A DNA stretch of 64,000 nucleotides, from assembly GCA_027405735.1 (NCBI GenBank), contig JAPEHQ010000004.1, positions 2,046,001 through 2,110,000 on the forward strand, written 5' to 3'. Positions within the stretch are counted from its first letter, which is position 1. Every line of letters begins with the position of its first letter. The DNA is from Mucor racemosus (taxonomy: Eukaryota; Mucoromycota; Mucoromycetes; Mucorales; Mucoraceae). Both the position numbers and the translations under genes were made by a program. The notes under the pieces were generated by a model that was not told the origin of the DNA, searched no databases, and saw only the letters and a list, made by a program, of their open reading frames with translations. Shown piece after piece: positions 1 to 10,250 of the stretch.

Positions 1-292
1 TGCGAGTCAATACAACAACTAATTTAATGCTAGTTTAGCATCAGCAGTTGAATTAGATAAATTTGAGATAGACGACCCCTTTTAATAACTTTACACACCA
101 TGAGCTAATAATGGACCGTTATTATAGATGCGCTAATCAAGGTTGGTGAGTTAACTACTCTAATTGACGAACGAGTCGATTAGAAGTATAAACGAAATAT
201 TAAATTCAAATATAACAATTGAATGAGCAAGATATGATAAACATGCAAATTAGCATAATTGAATTATTTCAAGCGTTTTGAACTGAATACGC
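1..292. other. AT-rich sequence, nothing recognised
   Basis: No open frame of useful length, RNA gene or clear repeat was seen here. It borders a repeat copy on its right. Confidence 0.4.
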
Positions 293-504
293 CTTTACTT
301 TTAACCTATAAAATTGATTTATATATTAGTAAAATCAATTAACAAGTAATTATTACGGTGTATCTTTGATAGCTGGTAGTTGTATACAAGACAACATCTT
401 GTTTTCCTCTTCGTAGCTATTCGCCACTAAATAGAAACAAATATTTTTAGAAAGAAAATAGATTAACATGAGTTTATTGATTCATTCAAATCAACTTAAC
501 ACTA
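293..504 (-). repeat. Short dispersed repeat C, copy 1
   Basis: The reverse complement of this stretch matches 33015-33234 over roughly 210 bp. The match includes the block reading TTTATAGGT(C/T)AAAAGTAA and a block containing AAGATGTTGTCTTGTATA. The two copies clearly share ancestry, with many substitutions and small indels. No coding frame is shared. It could be a solo LTR or part of a larger element; I cannot decide which. Confidence 0.6.
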
Positions 505-539
505 TAAATAAATCAAATTATCACTATAATAATTCACAA

Positions 540-785
540 CAATAATGCTCATCTCAAATGTTCCTATAAATACTGCAAGAAAATCTTTCCATAATTTCCT
601 GTAGAACTATCTGTTGTCGTTCTGCCTCTTTACATCTTTATTTATTTCTCTTCATAAGCATCTAATTTACAAATAAGAACATCAACATTCCTTCAACCAA
701 TGTTCACCCATCTTTAATATTAAAAACCATATCATTAGCATATCACGTTGACCATAATATTTATACAAGGTTGCAGATCATTACA
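540..785 (+). repeat. Degenerate solo LTR, family 1
   Basis: This stretch aligns with the better preserved LTRs at 4390-4664 and 7734-8007 (inverted). They share the CCT-ATAAATACT block near 562, the segment ATTTACAAATAAGAACA near 665 and the 3' end GATCATTACA at 776-785. The 5' boundary is blurred by decay and by the neighbouring repeat. The open frame starting at 771 begins inside this LTR and is not a gene. Confidence 0.5.
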
Positions 786-2026
786 GTAAGTGTAAATAGC
801 AGCAGGTATACAACAACTTGTTGTTCAAATTTATCAAATGCACAATGTCACATGAAAGTTGATATCCAAAAAACTTCAAAAAGCACATATTCATACCTTT
901 GTCCATCATGTAGAGTAAAGCTTACTTGGATCAGTATTCGTAAGGAAGATTATATTTTAATTGTTTTTAATACAAATGTGCAGCAAATGCTGTATGTTGT
1001 ATTTTAGACCTTACATAAAATAGGCCTTCGAATAATTAATTATGCAATCCAACTTTAGTTTTTGTATGAAATTTTAAATCCTGCATCTCATGGCCGCTTG
1101 AGATATTTAAACAGCCGCGTCCAGACTGTCCGGTAATTTTTTCTACAAATTTACAGCTTGGAAAGAATATTATTAGATGGACGCACCCGGAGATTGTTCG
1201 GCATTTGTTTTGGAAGAGTGACCATTGACAAAAATGTGGATTGCATATTGAATTTATAATGAAAAACGCCCTATTTAAAACACACTCATAGGTTTATAAA
1301 TCAGCCAAAAATATTCTGTGGATCTCATTTCTTTCCTTTTAGTTTCAATCTTTTTAATTTGACCTGAAAAAGTAAGTATGATAGTAGCTCTACTTTTGAT
1401 TATAATTCTTATATTATTTTATTAGGTTGTCTTCATCTCATTCATGAAGACATTTTGTTCATAAATCCCCAAAATAATTACGATATATGGTTATTAACAA
1501 ATTTTTATTACGTTAGAAACTAACACAAGACACTGGTTATCGATCTAATTTCCTCAAAAAATACCGAATGGGTAAATAATTTTTATTGTTTTCTATGAAT
1601 AGCAACTGACTTGATTTGTATTAGCCTTTTATTACATGGTTTCATGCTTTGAAGTCAAGCAATCAAGCAATCCTATTTCAATTTAAAGCATTTTGAGCAA
1701 GCATACAAGCAAGAAGCTTCTGATGTTTTTATCGAGCGCCAAGCAGGAAATTGCTAAAAAAAATTAACCAAGCTAACCAAAGCAACTACAAATATTTTAA
1801 AAAAAATGGAATTCAAGCGAGCCCAAGCATAAATGGAAGCTAAAATTACTACCATCTATGGAGACTGTTTTAGGAATTGTGCGATATAACGTTGAAGCTA
1901 ACTTGGGTCGTTGCTCGTTGAAAGCGAATCATTTAGTGGTTTCAGTAGACAGAAATAGGATGTTTTGCTGATGATTTTCTCAGTTCACAGTAACTTGTGA
2001 AAGTAGAAATATATATTTTTTTTGTA
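786..2026. other. Gene-free repeat-derived stretch
   Basis: No gene is supported. Part of 786-870 resembles 57170-57260, 921-1020 resembles 36040-36110, and 1938-2020 resembles 35913-35995 in the same orientation. The stretch is therefore a mosaic of old repeats next to the terminus of the CACTA-like element that begins at 2027. Confidence 0.45.
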
Positions 2027-2374
2027 CACTACGGTTGACCTGTGCTGTACAAGATAATTTCGTTGTGCCCAGGTGAGCTGCACCTTAGCCGGAGCTGTTG
2101 TGCCCACTGAATATGACAAAAAATTTAACAAGATGCACATGGGCACACCAAAAGAAACTGCACACGAGCACAACGCTACGCCCGTATGGGAAGAATTATA
2201 GATTTTGTCCATGTGCATGACATTAATCCCATGTGTGAATAATGTACAGTAGTAGAATTGCCCATAAGCATATCATTATCCCTATTTGTGCATAATACTG
2301 TAATAAAGTCTGACCATGAGCATAATGAGCTGATCTTATGGGCACAAATAGGTTTGCACATGAGCATTGTGCTA

Positions 2375-3992
2375 CAGTGAGTCGCAAAAACCTTTCAATG
2401 ATTTGGAAATTTGAATGAAAATAACCATAACTTTCTCAGTTTCAATCGGAGATACACTGAATTTCTATTTTAAGTAATTCAAACGTTTTTAAATTATTTT
2501 CAAAAGTCCGATCTAATTAATTAAAGTTCCGTAAAAACTATGTAAGTTTAAAAAAAGGTACATCATTGAAAGGGTTTTGCACGCACAGGCTTAAAATTAC
2601 AATTTTGTAACCCCTAACTTGTACATTAACGCTGGATATCTTATAAAACAGAGAAATATGCGGAAAATATATGAGATGTTTTTCAACTTTTACCCTGCCT
2701 TTTTTACTAGTAGTTTCAAGCAAAATCATCAAGATGAAAACTGTATCAGATGCCAAACGTAATGACGTTATCTCTCTGTTAAATTCTGGCCATACCGTAT
2801 CGGAAATTGCTCTTCATGTAGCTGTTAGTCAAGCCACAGTATGTCGTATTGGAAAAAAGGCCTGTCCTGACCGAGAAAAACTTAAAGGAGACCGACCATC
2901 TAAGCTGACTACTGCGGAGGATCACCAAAGGTGGCTTGGATAATGCGGTACAAGCCAAAAAAGAGCTTCATCGTAATATACACGTTAATGGAAGTGCGAA
3001 TACTGTACTAGGGCTCTTCGGGATAATGGTTTAGACGCATTACCTAAGATAAAAAAGCCAGAAATTAGTGATGAAAATGCAAAGGATCGCCTCCGCTGAT
3101 GTAAAAACAGAATTGATTGGACTTTTTTGGATGACTGAAAGCGTGTTATATCTACTGATGAGGCTAGAATTAATTGTTTTAACTCGGATGATCGAATTTG
3201 GTGCTGGAAAAGAGACATCGAGGAGATAAAACCTAAGCATACCAAAAAACAAGAGAAAATGGAGATGGTCGTATCATGATTTGGAGCTCTATTTCTTGGT
3301 CTGGTGTCGTTTGGTTGTCCAAGGTCGAAGGTAATATGAACTCTAACCTATACAGAACTATTACTGATGATGATTTGGAGAAATCCATTGACGATATGTG
3401 TCAAAAATTGAAGTTGCGTCGTAATTAGGTTATCCTTCAACAAGACAACGATTCTAAGCACACCTCTAATTTAATGAAAGAAGACTTCAAAACAAAAAAA
3501 TATGAAGTAATGTCATGGCCAGCACAATTTCCAGACCTTAATCCCATTGAAAATATGTGGAGGTTATTGAAAATCCGCCTAAACGAATACGATACATCCC
3601 CAAAAGGGATGAATGATATTTGGGACAGAACTGAAGAGATTTGGTATGACAACATAACATTTGGGGAATATCAAAAAGTTATTTCGAGTATGCCTCATCG
3701 TGTAAAAGCTTGTATTAAAGCAAAAGGTTACGGTATTGATTATTGACTGCATGTAAATAAGCTTCAATTTTTTTTTGATAATGCGTGCAAAACCCTTTCA
3801 ATGATGTACCTTTTTTTAAACTTGCATAGTTTTTGCAGAACTTTAATTAATTAGATCGGACTTTTGAAAATAATTTAAAAACGTTTGAATTACTTAAAAT
3901 AGAAATTCAGTGTATCTCCGATTGAAACTGAGAAAGTTATGGTTATTTTCATTCAAATTTCCAAATCATTGAAAGGGTTTTGCGACTCACTG
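2375..3992 (+). mobile_element. Tc1-like transposon, 211-bp TIRs, TA duplication
   Basis: Inverted repeats run 2375-2585 and 3782-3992, each 211 bp with about four mismatches. A TA dinucleotide flanks both ends (2373-2374 and 3993-3994). Total length is 1618 bp. It sits inside the subterminal region of CACTA-like copy 1, so it is the younger insertion. The TIRs are long for a Tc1 element. The 7-bp CATTGAAAG/GGTTTTGC-type motif recurs at both the outer and inner edges of each TIR, which suggests paired transposase binding sites at each end. Confidence 0.9.
2671..3746 (+). pseudogene. Broken Tc1/mariner DD34E transposase
   Basis: The N-terminal part (Met near 2734) encodes a helix-turn-helix typical of Tc1 DNA binding: VSEIALHVAVSQATVCRI. 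The frame is then lost by a shift near 2935. Downstream pieces carry STDEA (first Asp), QQDND (second Asp) and DLNPIENMW (Glu), with 34 residues between the second Asp and the Glu, so the group is DD34E. Internal TGA codons near 3098 and 3136, a TAG near 3425 and the frameshift make it inactive. It lies between intact TIRs, so the element could only move with a transposase supplied in trans. Confidence 0.88.
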
Positions 3993-4389
3993 TATTCTCA
4001 AAATTCCATTCCATTTTTTACTGAAATGGGGTTTTAAATTACATTTGCTTTTATTAATATAGATAATAGACAATAATACAATTCAATGCGTTGTTGATGT
4101 AGAGCAATACATGCAATAGCTAATATATCTACTATTATCATAATTTGCAAATATGTTTATTAGATATAATGACTTTACAGCAACAATGGTTTTTGCTCGA
4201 GTATAAACTTAAATAACACTTACTGCTTAAATTTATATGCAAGCCAGAATCTAATATTATAGACGTTACTTTATCACTCATAAAATTTAAACAAATTAAC
4301 CTTCTTTAAACTTACTATTTTATTTTATTACAATTGTCAGCTGTAAAAATATTTGTTTTCAAGTGCAGTATATATACAATCAAAACTAT

Positions 4390-4664
4390 TGTAATGAGTC
4401 AAAAATTTCAGTTTCATTCATGCAAAACCTTGCCTCATTCCTTATATAAATACTACAACAAGGAAATCATCACATGATCCCTTGTAGATTTATCTGTCTT
4501 GTTACACTCCCTTTACGTTTATTTATTCACTAATAAATATCAAATTTACAAATAAGAACACCAACCTTCATCAATCCAGTGATCACCAATTTATAATAGC
4601 AAGAATGATATCTATAAGCATATTATCCACCTTTGTTGTTAGTCCAAAATTACAGATCATTACC
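4390..4664 (+). mobile_element. Solo LTR, family 1, with 5-bp target duplication
   Basis: The element begins TGTAATGAG and ends GATCATTACC, imperfect inverted ends. ACTAT occurs on both sides (4385-4389 and 4665-4669). Comparison with the uninterrupted CACTA-like copies near 34745 and 60230 shows that exactly this block is extra. It contains a TATATAAATAC box near 4443. No internal retrotransposon sequence is attached, so it is a solo LTR left by recombination. Confidence 0.85.
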
Positions 4665-5292
4665 ACTATAGTAACTAAGCAAGACATTAGATTGTTTTTT
4701 TTGTGTTTCTATATCATTTGAAGTTTATCACTTTCCTGGAACATTTCGTGAGTTTTTAGCCAGTTCTAGCTTTTTATTGAATAGATATAAATATCATTGC
4801 CTTTGATTTAATCTGATAATCAAGAAATACGTCCAACAATACAGTAGTAAATAATGATATTTGGTCTGAGAATGCAGTTAAATGAAAATATCAGTCTCTC
4901 ATATAGACGGCTACCTTATTCAAAACATTAGTCCCTTACGTTGGCATGCGTATTCAGATAAAGAAAAGAATAATAGCTTGATATTCTGATATGCCTTATC
5001 AAACGGCAAATAATATCATTGGAATATGAAAACAAAAAGAGAGAAACAACACACGTAGAAAGGGATCTTCAAGGCTTTACATTATTTAGCGCATTTAAAA
5101 CCCTGTTAAATTGCACATTTCAGCCAATGTAAAAGCAGTATTGCAGCACATCAACACATAAACTAAACAAAATAGGCAATATCTGGTATCATAGAAACAT
5201 GCATTTTCTACCAGAAAAACCGGCTGTCATATCATAGATTCATTAAAAAATTGCAAAAACGAGCCCGTAGAGCAACGCCGTACTTGAGCATT

Positions 5293-6612
5293 TGTTACGT
5301 TTGAATTTAAATATATCAATTTATTACTAAAACCAACTATTGAAGGGTAAATAACAATGAATGAATTGGTGAAGGGAAACTTACTAATTGTTGGTTAATA
5401 TGAAATGATTTAAAATATGAATTGATTGAAATATAGTAATAATTAAAGATAAAGAAAAAAGCAGAAAAGGGAAAGAAATAAGTATGCATGACTATTTATA
5501 TATTCAGCAGGTACACAACATCCTCCCCACCACTAACTGGGAGAATCCCGGAAAAAATATTGCTTGATATTGTTATAATTCAGCGCTCTTTGTAAGGACT
5601 TGACAGAGAGATCCGCTACTTCATAGGTGTTATTGTTGAAGGTGGTAATAGCTTTAAATATTTCAGGTTCGAAAGCAGACTCTAACTTGCTATTCTTCTT
5701 CTGCCGTTTCTCTATCAAAAAATCGCCAAGCTGTAGTAATGAAGGATGTCTCTCAAAGTCTAGAGATGATGTTAGTGGTTTCAATGCGTTTATTACTTCT
5801 GTCAAGCTATTCCAATCAACTAATGTTGCATAAGGTTCGAAACTGAGCTGATTTCCCAATTCAGTGATAGAATTATTTTCGACATCATTAGGTTCCATAC
5901 CATACATCATTTGATAGGGTGATAGTTTTGTTTTTTTATGAACCTTGGTTCTATAAGCGAACAGTACCGAGTGCAAGTAAAGGTCCCAATAACCAGGGTC
6001 GTTATAAGTTAATTTGTTTATTGCGTGTGATAGAGTACTACCATTTAATTTTTCATTTCTACCATCACATTGTGGTCGATATGGAGTGGTGAATACGTGT
6101 TTAGTATGAATGATAGCCAAGAACTTGTCGATTATATCATTGGAGAATGGAGATTCGTTGTCTGTTAAAATTGATTTGAAAGGCCCGAATTGACAGTATA
6201 TCTTTTCGTATAGGAAATTAGCAACAGTATTAGAACCTTGTACTGAGCACGCTTCCGCAATCGGCCAGTTACTGACGTTTTCTACCGCTACCAGTATAAA
6301 CTTATTCCCCTGAGCTGAGACATTGAACGGTCCGACAAAATCAAGTGATTATTGTTGGAATAAATGATCAATAGGGACATGTTTAATTGGTAAAGGAGGT
6401 TGGAATCCGAATGTATTTGGCAAAGAGGACAGGTCTTGATATAGTTCTTGATATCTACATAGGCTGGGCCACGAATATTTCTCATAAAGCCTCTTCCACG
6501 AAGCATTAACACCAAAATGGCCATGACCATCATGGACAGTCCTGACTATATCTTGTCGTTCTTGAAAAAAAGGTACTTTAACAAATTTACCACCAAAGGT
6601 CTTCCGATACTT
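5293..6612 (-). mobile_element. Ty3/gypsy 3' end: integrase plus 3' LTR
   Basis: In minus orientation this holds the end of a retrotransposon. The LTR spans 5293-5520 (TGTTGTGTACC to CGTAACA, with a TATA-like box). A purine-rich GGGGAGGA tract lies right beside it at 5521-5528, as expected for the polypurine tract. An integrase frame lies upstream. The 5' half of the element is missing, and the sequence switches strand near 6612. Confidence 0.85.
5533..6612 (-). pseudogene. Ty3/gypsy integrase, degraded
   Basis: Reading minus strand, the zinc-binding start HDGHGHFGVNASWKRL lies near 6530-6480. After a frameshift the CPLC half of the HHCC finger follows near 6430. The catalytic core shows DFVGPF (first Asp), ILTDNESPF (second Asp) and GRNEKLN (Glu). 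The C-terminal 195-residue part (6120-5533) is still open. An in-frame stop near 6355 and the frameshift show decay. It would have catalysed insertion of retrotransposon cDNA. Confidence 0.85.
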
Positions 6613-6972
6613 ACTTGATTGATCATTTACAATTTTACTGACAATGCAGCTACAGCATATCTTTTCAAGAAAAATGAACCGAATTCGAGACTACTTCGTT
6701 GGTGCTTGGCACTCCAAGAATTTGATTTCATTATTAAACATATTCCTGGAAAAACCAATGTAGTAGCTGATGTTTTGTCAAGGTTCCCACCGGTTAATTG
6801 TCCTAATGATGAAGATGCTGAAACTCAATTGGATAACTTATATGAACATCTCTTAGTTGACCCAACTGAAGTATATGAAGAACCTATGGCTGAATTAAAT
6901 ACTATCATCAACAGTGGAAATTTGTCTCAAGCATCATCTCATGTCCGAAAACTAATAAAGAAATATAAAGTT
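6613..6972 (+). pseudogene. Ty3/gypsy RNase H end, inverted relative to integrase
   Basis: The plus-strand frame contains YNFTDNAATAYLF and HIPGKTNVVADVLSRFP, the canonical C-terminal end of a Ty3/gypsy RNase H domain, followed by the linker that normally leads into integrase. Here it points the opposite way from the integrase beside it. The joint is at about 6612. The segment ends at TTGAGCA (6971-6977), a 7-mer also found at 5284-5290 at the other side of the whole retrotransposon block. Reverse transcriptase and protease are absent. Confidence 0.82.
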
Positions 6973-7733
6973 GAGCAAGATCGAATGTCTAAGTCTCTTA
7001 TACCATGATATATATCCAAGTTTTAAATAAAAAAGCGGGGTTTTTTAAAATTTTCTTATATTTAATTACGTAGGGTCTGAAAATTCAGACTTTTTAGCGG
7101 ACATTTTCGGGGCTCGTTTTACCCTTACCAACACTCATGATTGTTATCAAAAAACAGAAAAATCAAATTTTGATACCAAAATCAACGTTTAAATATACTA
7201 CATTGTGAGAGAAAATTGTGGCCATAACTAATACACATTTTATGAAAGCTTAATATTAAAAGTTAAATAATGAAACTTTGTACTTTTGTCCCAAAAACGG
7301 TTTTTGGATTAAAGAATTTTCATATAATATTTTGCAATAAAAATGTTTATTATTTTTTATTGAGCAAATAGAGCGCTCAATTCTGCATATGTGTATATTT
7401 TTTGTCTTTATAATTGGTAGTAGAATTAAGTCTAGATTTGCAAAACCAGAAAAAAAAATTAAAAAATGTCAAAATTGATGATCTGGACAAAAATAATTTT
7501 CTAAATTAATATTCCGCTTATAAGCCTTGTAAATCTTAAAAGTAAGAGATTTTATAATACTTGAGAACTTTTTGAAGAATTTACGATGCTGTAATGACTT
7601 GATTCGAGTTTATTACAGTAAACCTTTATACATGTTAATATTATGTAGTAGTTTATTTGATGATAATATAGTCTTACTTTATAATCATTGCGCTAGAGGT
7701 GATTTATATTAAGTTTTTTTTACTCTTACCTCT

Positions 7734-8007
7734 TGTAATAAACTGTAATTTTGGACTAACAACAAAGGTGGATAATATACGTATAGATATTATTCTTGTT
7801 ATTATAAATTGGTGATTACTGGATTGATGAAGGTTGGTGTTCTTATTTGTAAATTAGATATTTATTAGTGAATAAATAAAAGTAAAGGGAGTGTAACAAG
7901 ACAGATAAATCTACAAGGGATCATGTAATGATTTCCTTGTAGTATTTATTATATAAGGAATGAGGCAAGTTTTGCATGAATGAAACTGAAATGTTTGCCT
8001 CATTACA
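7734..8007 (-). mobile_element. Solo LTR, family 1, inverted, truncating CACTA copy 1
   Basis: The reverse complement starts TGTAATGAG at 8007 and ends near TTATTACA at 7734. It is about 90 percent alike by eye to the LTR at 4390-4664. It abuts the CACTA-like element exactly where the dynein-derived exon should begin. No target duplication is visible, so the insertion was followed by a deletion or the junction is a rearrangement. Confidence 0.75.
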
Positions 8008-10110
8008 CAAAGGATGACAAAAAACTTAGTAAAGAACTGAGGTAAATTAGGCATCTGATTTGGTTATTCTGTATATTTCTTCTAATCTCATGGCTTTCAG
8101 ATCACGCTATCACTGACTAAATACAGTTTTATCAAATGAAATTTGTATTTTACTAATATAGTAGACTGGGAGAAACAAAAATTTTCATTATCCACTGAAT
8201 CAATTCAGTGTATTTAGGCTGTAAAATTGCGAAAAAACAAACGAGAGATTTCAAAGTGTCCCTTAAATCAAAAATGCCTTATTCTTGAGTCTACTAAATT
8301 GAATCACGACTGTACTTTATTATTTATACAATCCGTATGTTAATTATTAGATTCATTATAATGTTCTGCTTTTTTTTCTGAAATATAAATGTGTTTGAAT
8401 GATTGAGATTTGACTGTACCAGATACCTAATAGGTTCCGTAAACCTGTTGGTTATGAAATCCAAAGTAAAAAGCGTCGTGTTGAGTGCTGACTAAGGTGG
8501 TAGTGTCTATAATTCTTGAACAGTCGATGAGAGAATAAATCATTTATGGTTCAGATTTAGCAGCAGATATGATAAATATCATTCAAAAATAATTGAATAA
8601 ACTAGGTGCATAAAATTACATTGGAAAAATATTGTTTTATATACTTTAGAATTTGAATTGTTATAAGATCACAATACCTATAAATAACTGTTTTCGGTAG
8701 CTATTATTTTCTGCTTTAAATCTAAATAAAACAAAATTTGTTTTTTATTAGAATATAGTAGAATCTTTGGATTTTTAATATCAATTTATTTGTGGGCATA
8801 TCAAATATAAAACCAAATAATTAATTATCTTGTGTATATCAATCACAAGTTGAACATAGAATTTTATTGATGAACATTTGTTGTCATATATTGGGTTTGT
8901 GTCATGAACCTGTCAAGCTTAATCTATTATTATACTACTATCCTAAACATATCACGCATTATTACCTTATCCGAATTGCATATCAATCTCCAGCTTATGC
9001 AAGACATTCTATTACTACCCGCACTGCGGCACAACCAATGACCACATTACAATATCAACTTACTCGCATTCAAGTTATAGAGTAATTCAGTAACACTGTG
9101 TCCCTGAAGTCTAGTTCATGAAGGGAACTAGACTCTTGAATAATTTAGTATAAATAACCATCTTATTTTCATAATTCCTTTTATTTCTTCGTCAGTTCTC
9201 CTCATCATTTTCCTTATTATATATTCTGAAATAAACCTTAACATAACAAATAAGCCTTTGTCTGTGTCTCCTGCCCCTTATATAATATAACCCTGATAGT
9301 TTGCTTGAGTTATTTTGTATCTTTTGTATATAGACTCAATGTTTAATTGCCGGATATATTGTAAATCTTCGTTTAAAGCAATTACAGAATATTTAAATCA
9401 TCATAATATTTCGTGAAATGGTGTTCAACGAGTACACTTGCCAGTACTTTGTGAGAGCCAAGAGTGATATATGTATTGCAAAATACAAGATATCGTCAGA
9501 AGGCGAATCCATTTCTTGAAAGGCACCATTACAATTCACTTGACCACAACTAATCAAGCTTTATGTAAAGGGGCAGTTGTTGACATTAAACAGTTTTTTT
9601 TGTAAAGCTGTGTATTGCTTAATGCGCTTTTCCTGCAACCGTAATTAAGCAAATAAATGCACAGGGTCAGCGCAACAACCGGACCTAGCGTAGATAGTCT
9701 ATCGACAGGGCATGTTAACTCCTGATCAATAAATTCAAAAAACCAAATCAACTTGCGGTACTTGCTAGTTACGGCCAACGTTTTCAGCCAAGCATCTTCA
9801 AGATCAGTTATCCACAGAGCAAGGTTTAAGTGAATAACTCCTAAAACTTCAAGTACAAGAAACATTCTCCGAGAAAAAAGTTCAGGTAATTGAACAGTTG
9901 AAGGTCAACACAAGATATTTAAAGAGCTTCAAGATGTAAAAACCAAGAGACTCTCAATTCCCATGAAACATTATTGTTTTATGGATTGGGCGAGTTGAAA
10001 TCAGAGAAGAACCTAGATCCCCAAATTATCTAGTCATTGATTATCCGAGATTCATTGAACAAGAACCCTGCAAGTCTTGTATCATGATAGAAGTACCTAG
10101 GCCAGCCTTA
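8008..10110. other. Gene-free AT-rich stretch
   Basis: I find no gene. Open frames at 8867-9085 (plus) and 9554-9865 (minus) lack recognisable domains and fungal codon character. No RNA gene or repeat copy was recognised. Confidence 0.45.
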
Positions 10111-10250
10111 GGACTCAAACCTTGTAGTCTTGTATCCTTGAAATCTTGTAGCCTTGAATCCTTGAAAAAAAACCTTGAAACCTTGAAAAAAAACCTTGAA
10201 ACCTTGAACCCTTGGAGAAAACCTTGAAACTTTGGAGCCTTGGAGTCTTG
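10111..10250. repeat. Irregular tandem repeat of ACCTTGAAACCTTG type
   Basis: About 140 bp are built from iterations of a 7-10 bp unit around CCTTGAAA and TCTTGTA. One 17-bp unit (AAAAAAAACCTTGAAAC) is repeated almost exactly. On the minus strand it gives frames rich in FQGFK-like repeats, which are a by-product of the DNA repeat rather than a protein. Confidence 0.75.

Larger units (their letters stand above)
2027..7733 (-). mobile_element. CACTA-like element A, copy 1, nested and truncated
   Basis: This is an inverted copy of the repeat at 32780-35458, broken by three insertions: 2375-3992, 4390-4664 and about 5291-6972. With these removed about 2.1 kb of element remains. The right terminus (in element orientation) begins CACTACGG at 2027. 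The subterminal zone 2040-2370 is full of scattered TGTGCCCATG-type motifs, as is typical of CACTA/EnSpm elements. The other end is lost at 7733, where a solo LTR abuts. The last bases there (TTACCTC, inverted) match the splice donor after the captured dynein exon in the other copies. No transposase gene is visible, so the copy is non-autonomous. Confidence 0.6.

Noticed and set aside
771..1007. 78-codon open frame on plus
   Set aside because: It starts inside a degenerate LTR, continues into repeat-derived DNA and has no domain.
4390..8007. The LTRs at 4390-4664 and 7734-8007 as the two LTRs of one retrotransposon
   Set aside because: They are in opposite orientation, the first has its own 5-bp target duplication, and the gypsy integrase between them has a different LTR (5293-5520).
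9554..9865. 103-codon open frame on minus, at first thought to be a copia RNase H relic
   Set aside because: No diagnostic residues could be aligned in any frame.
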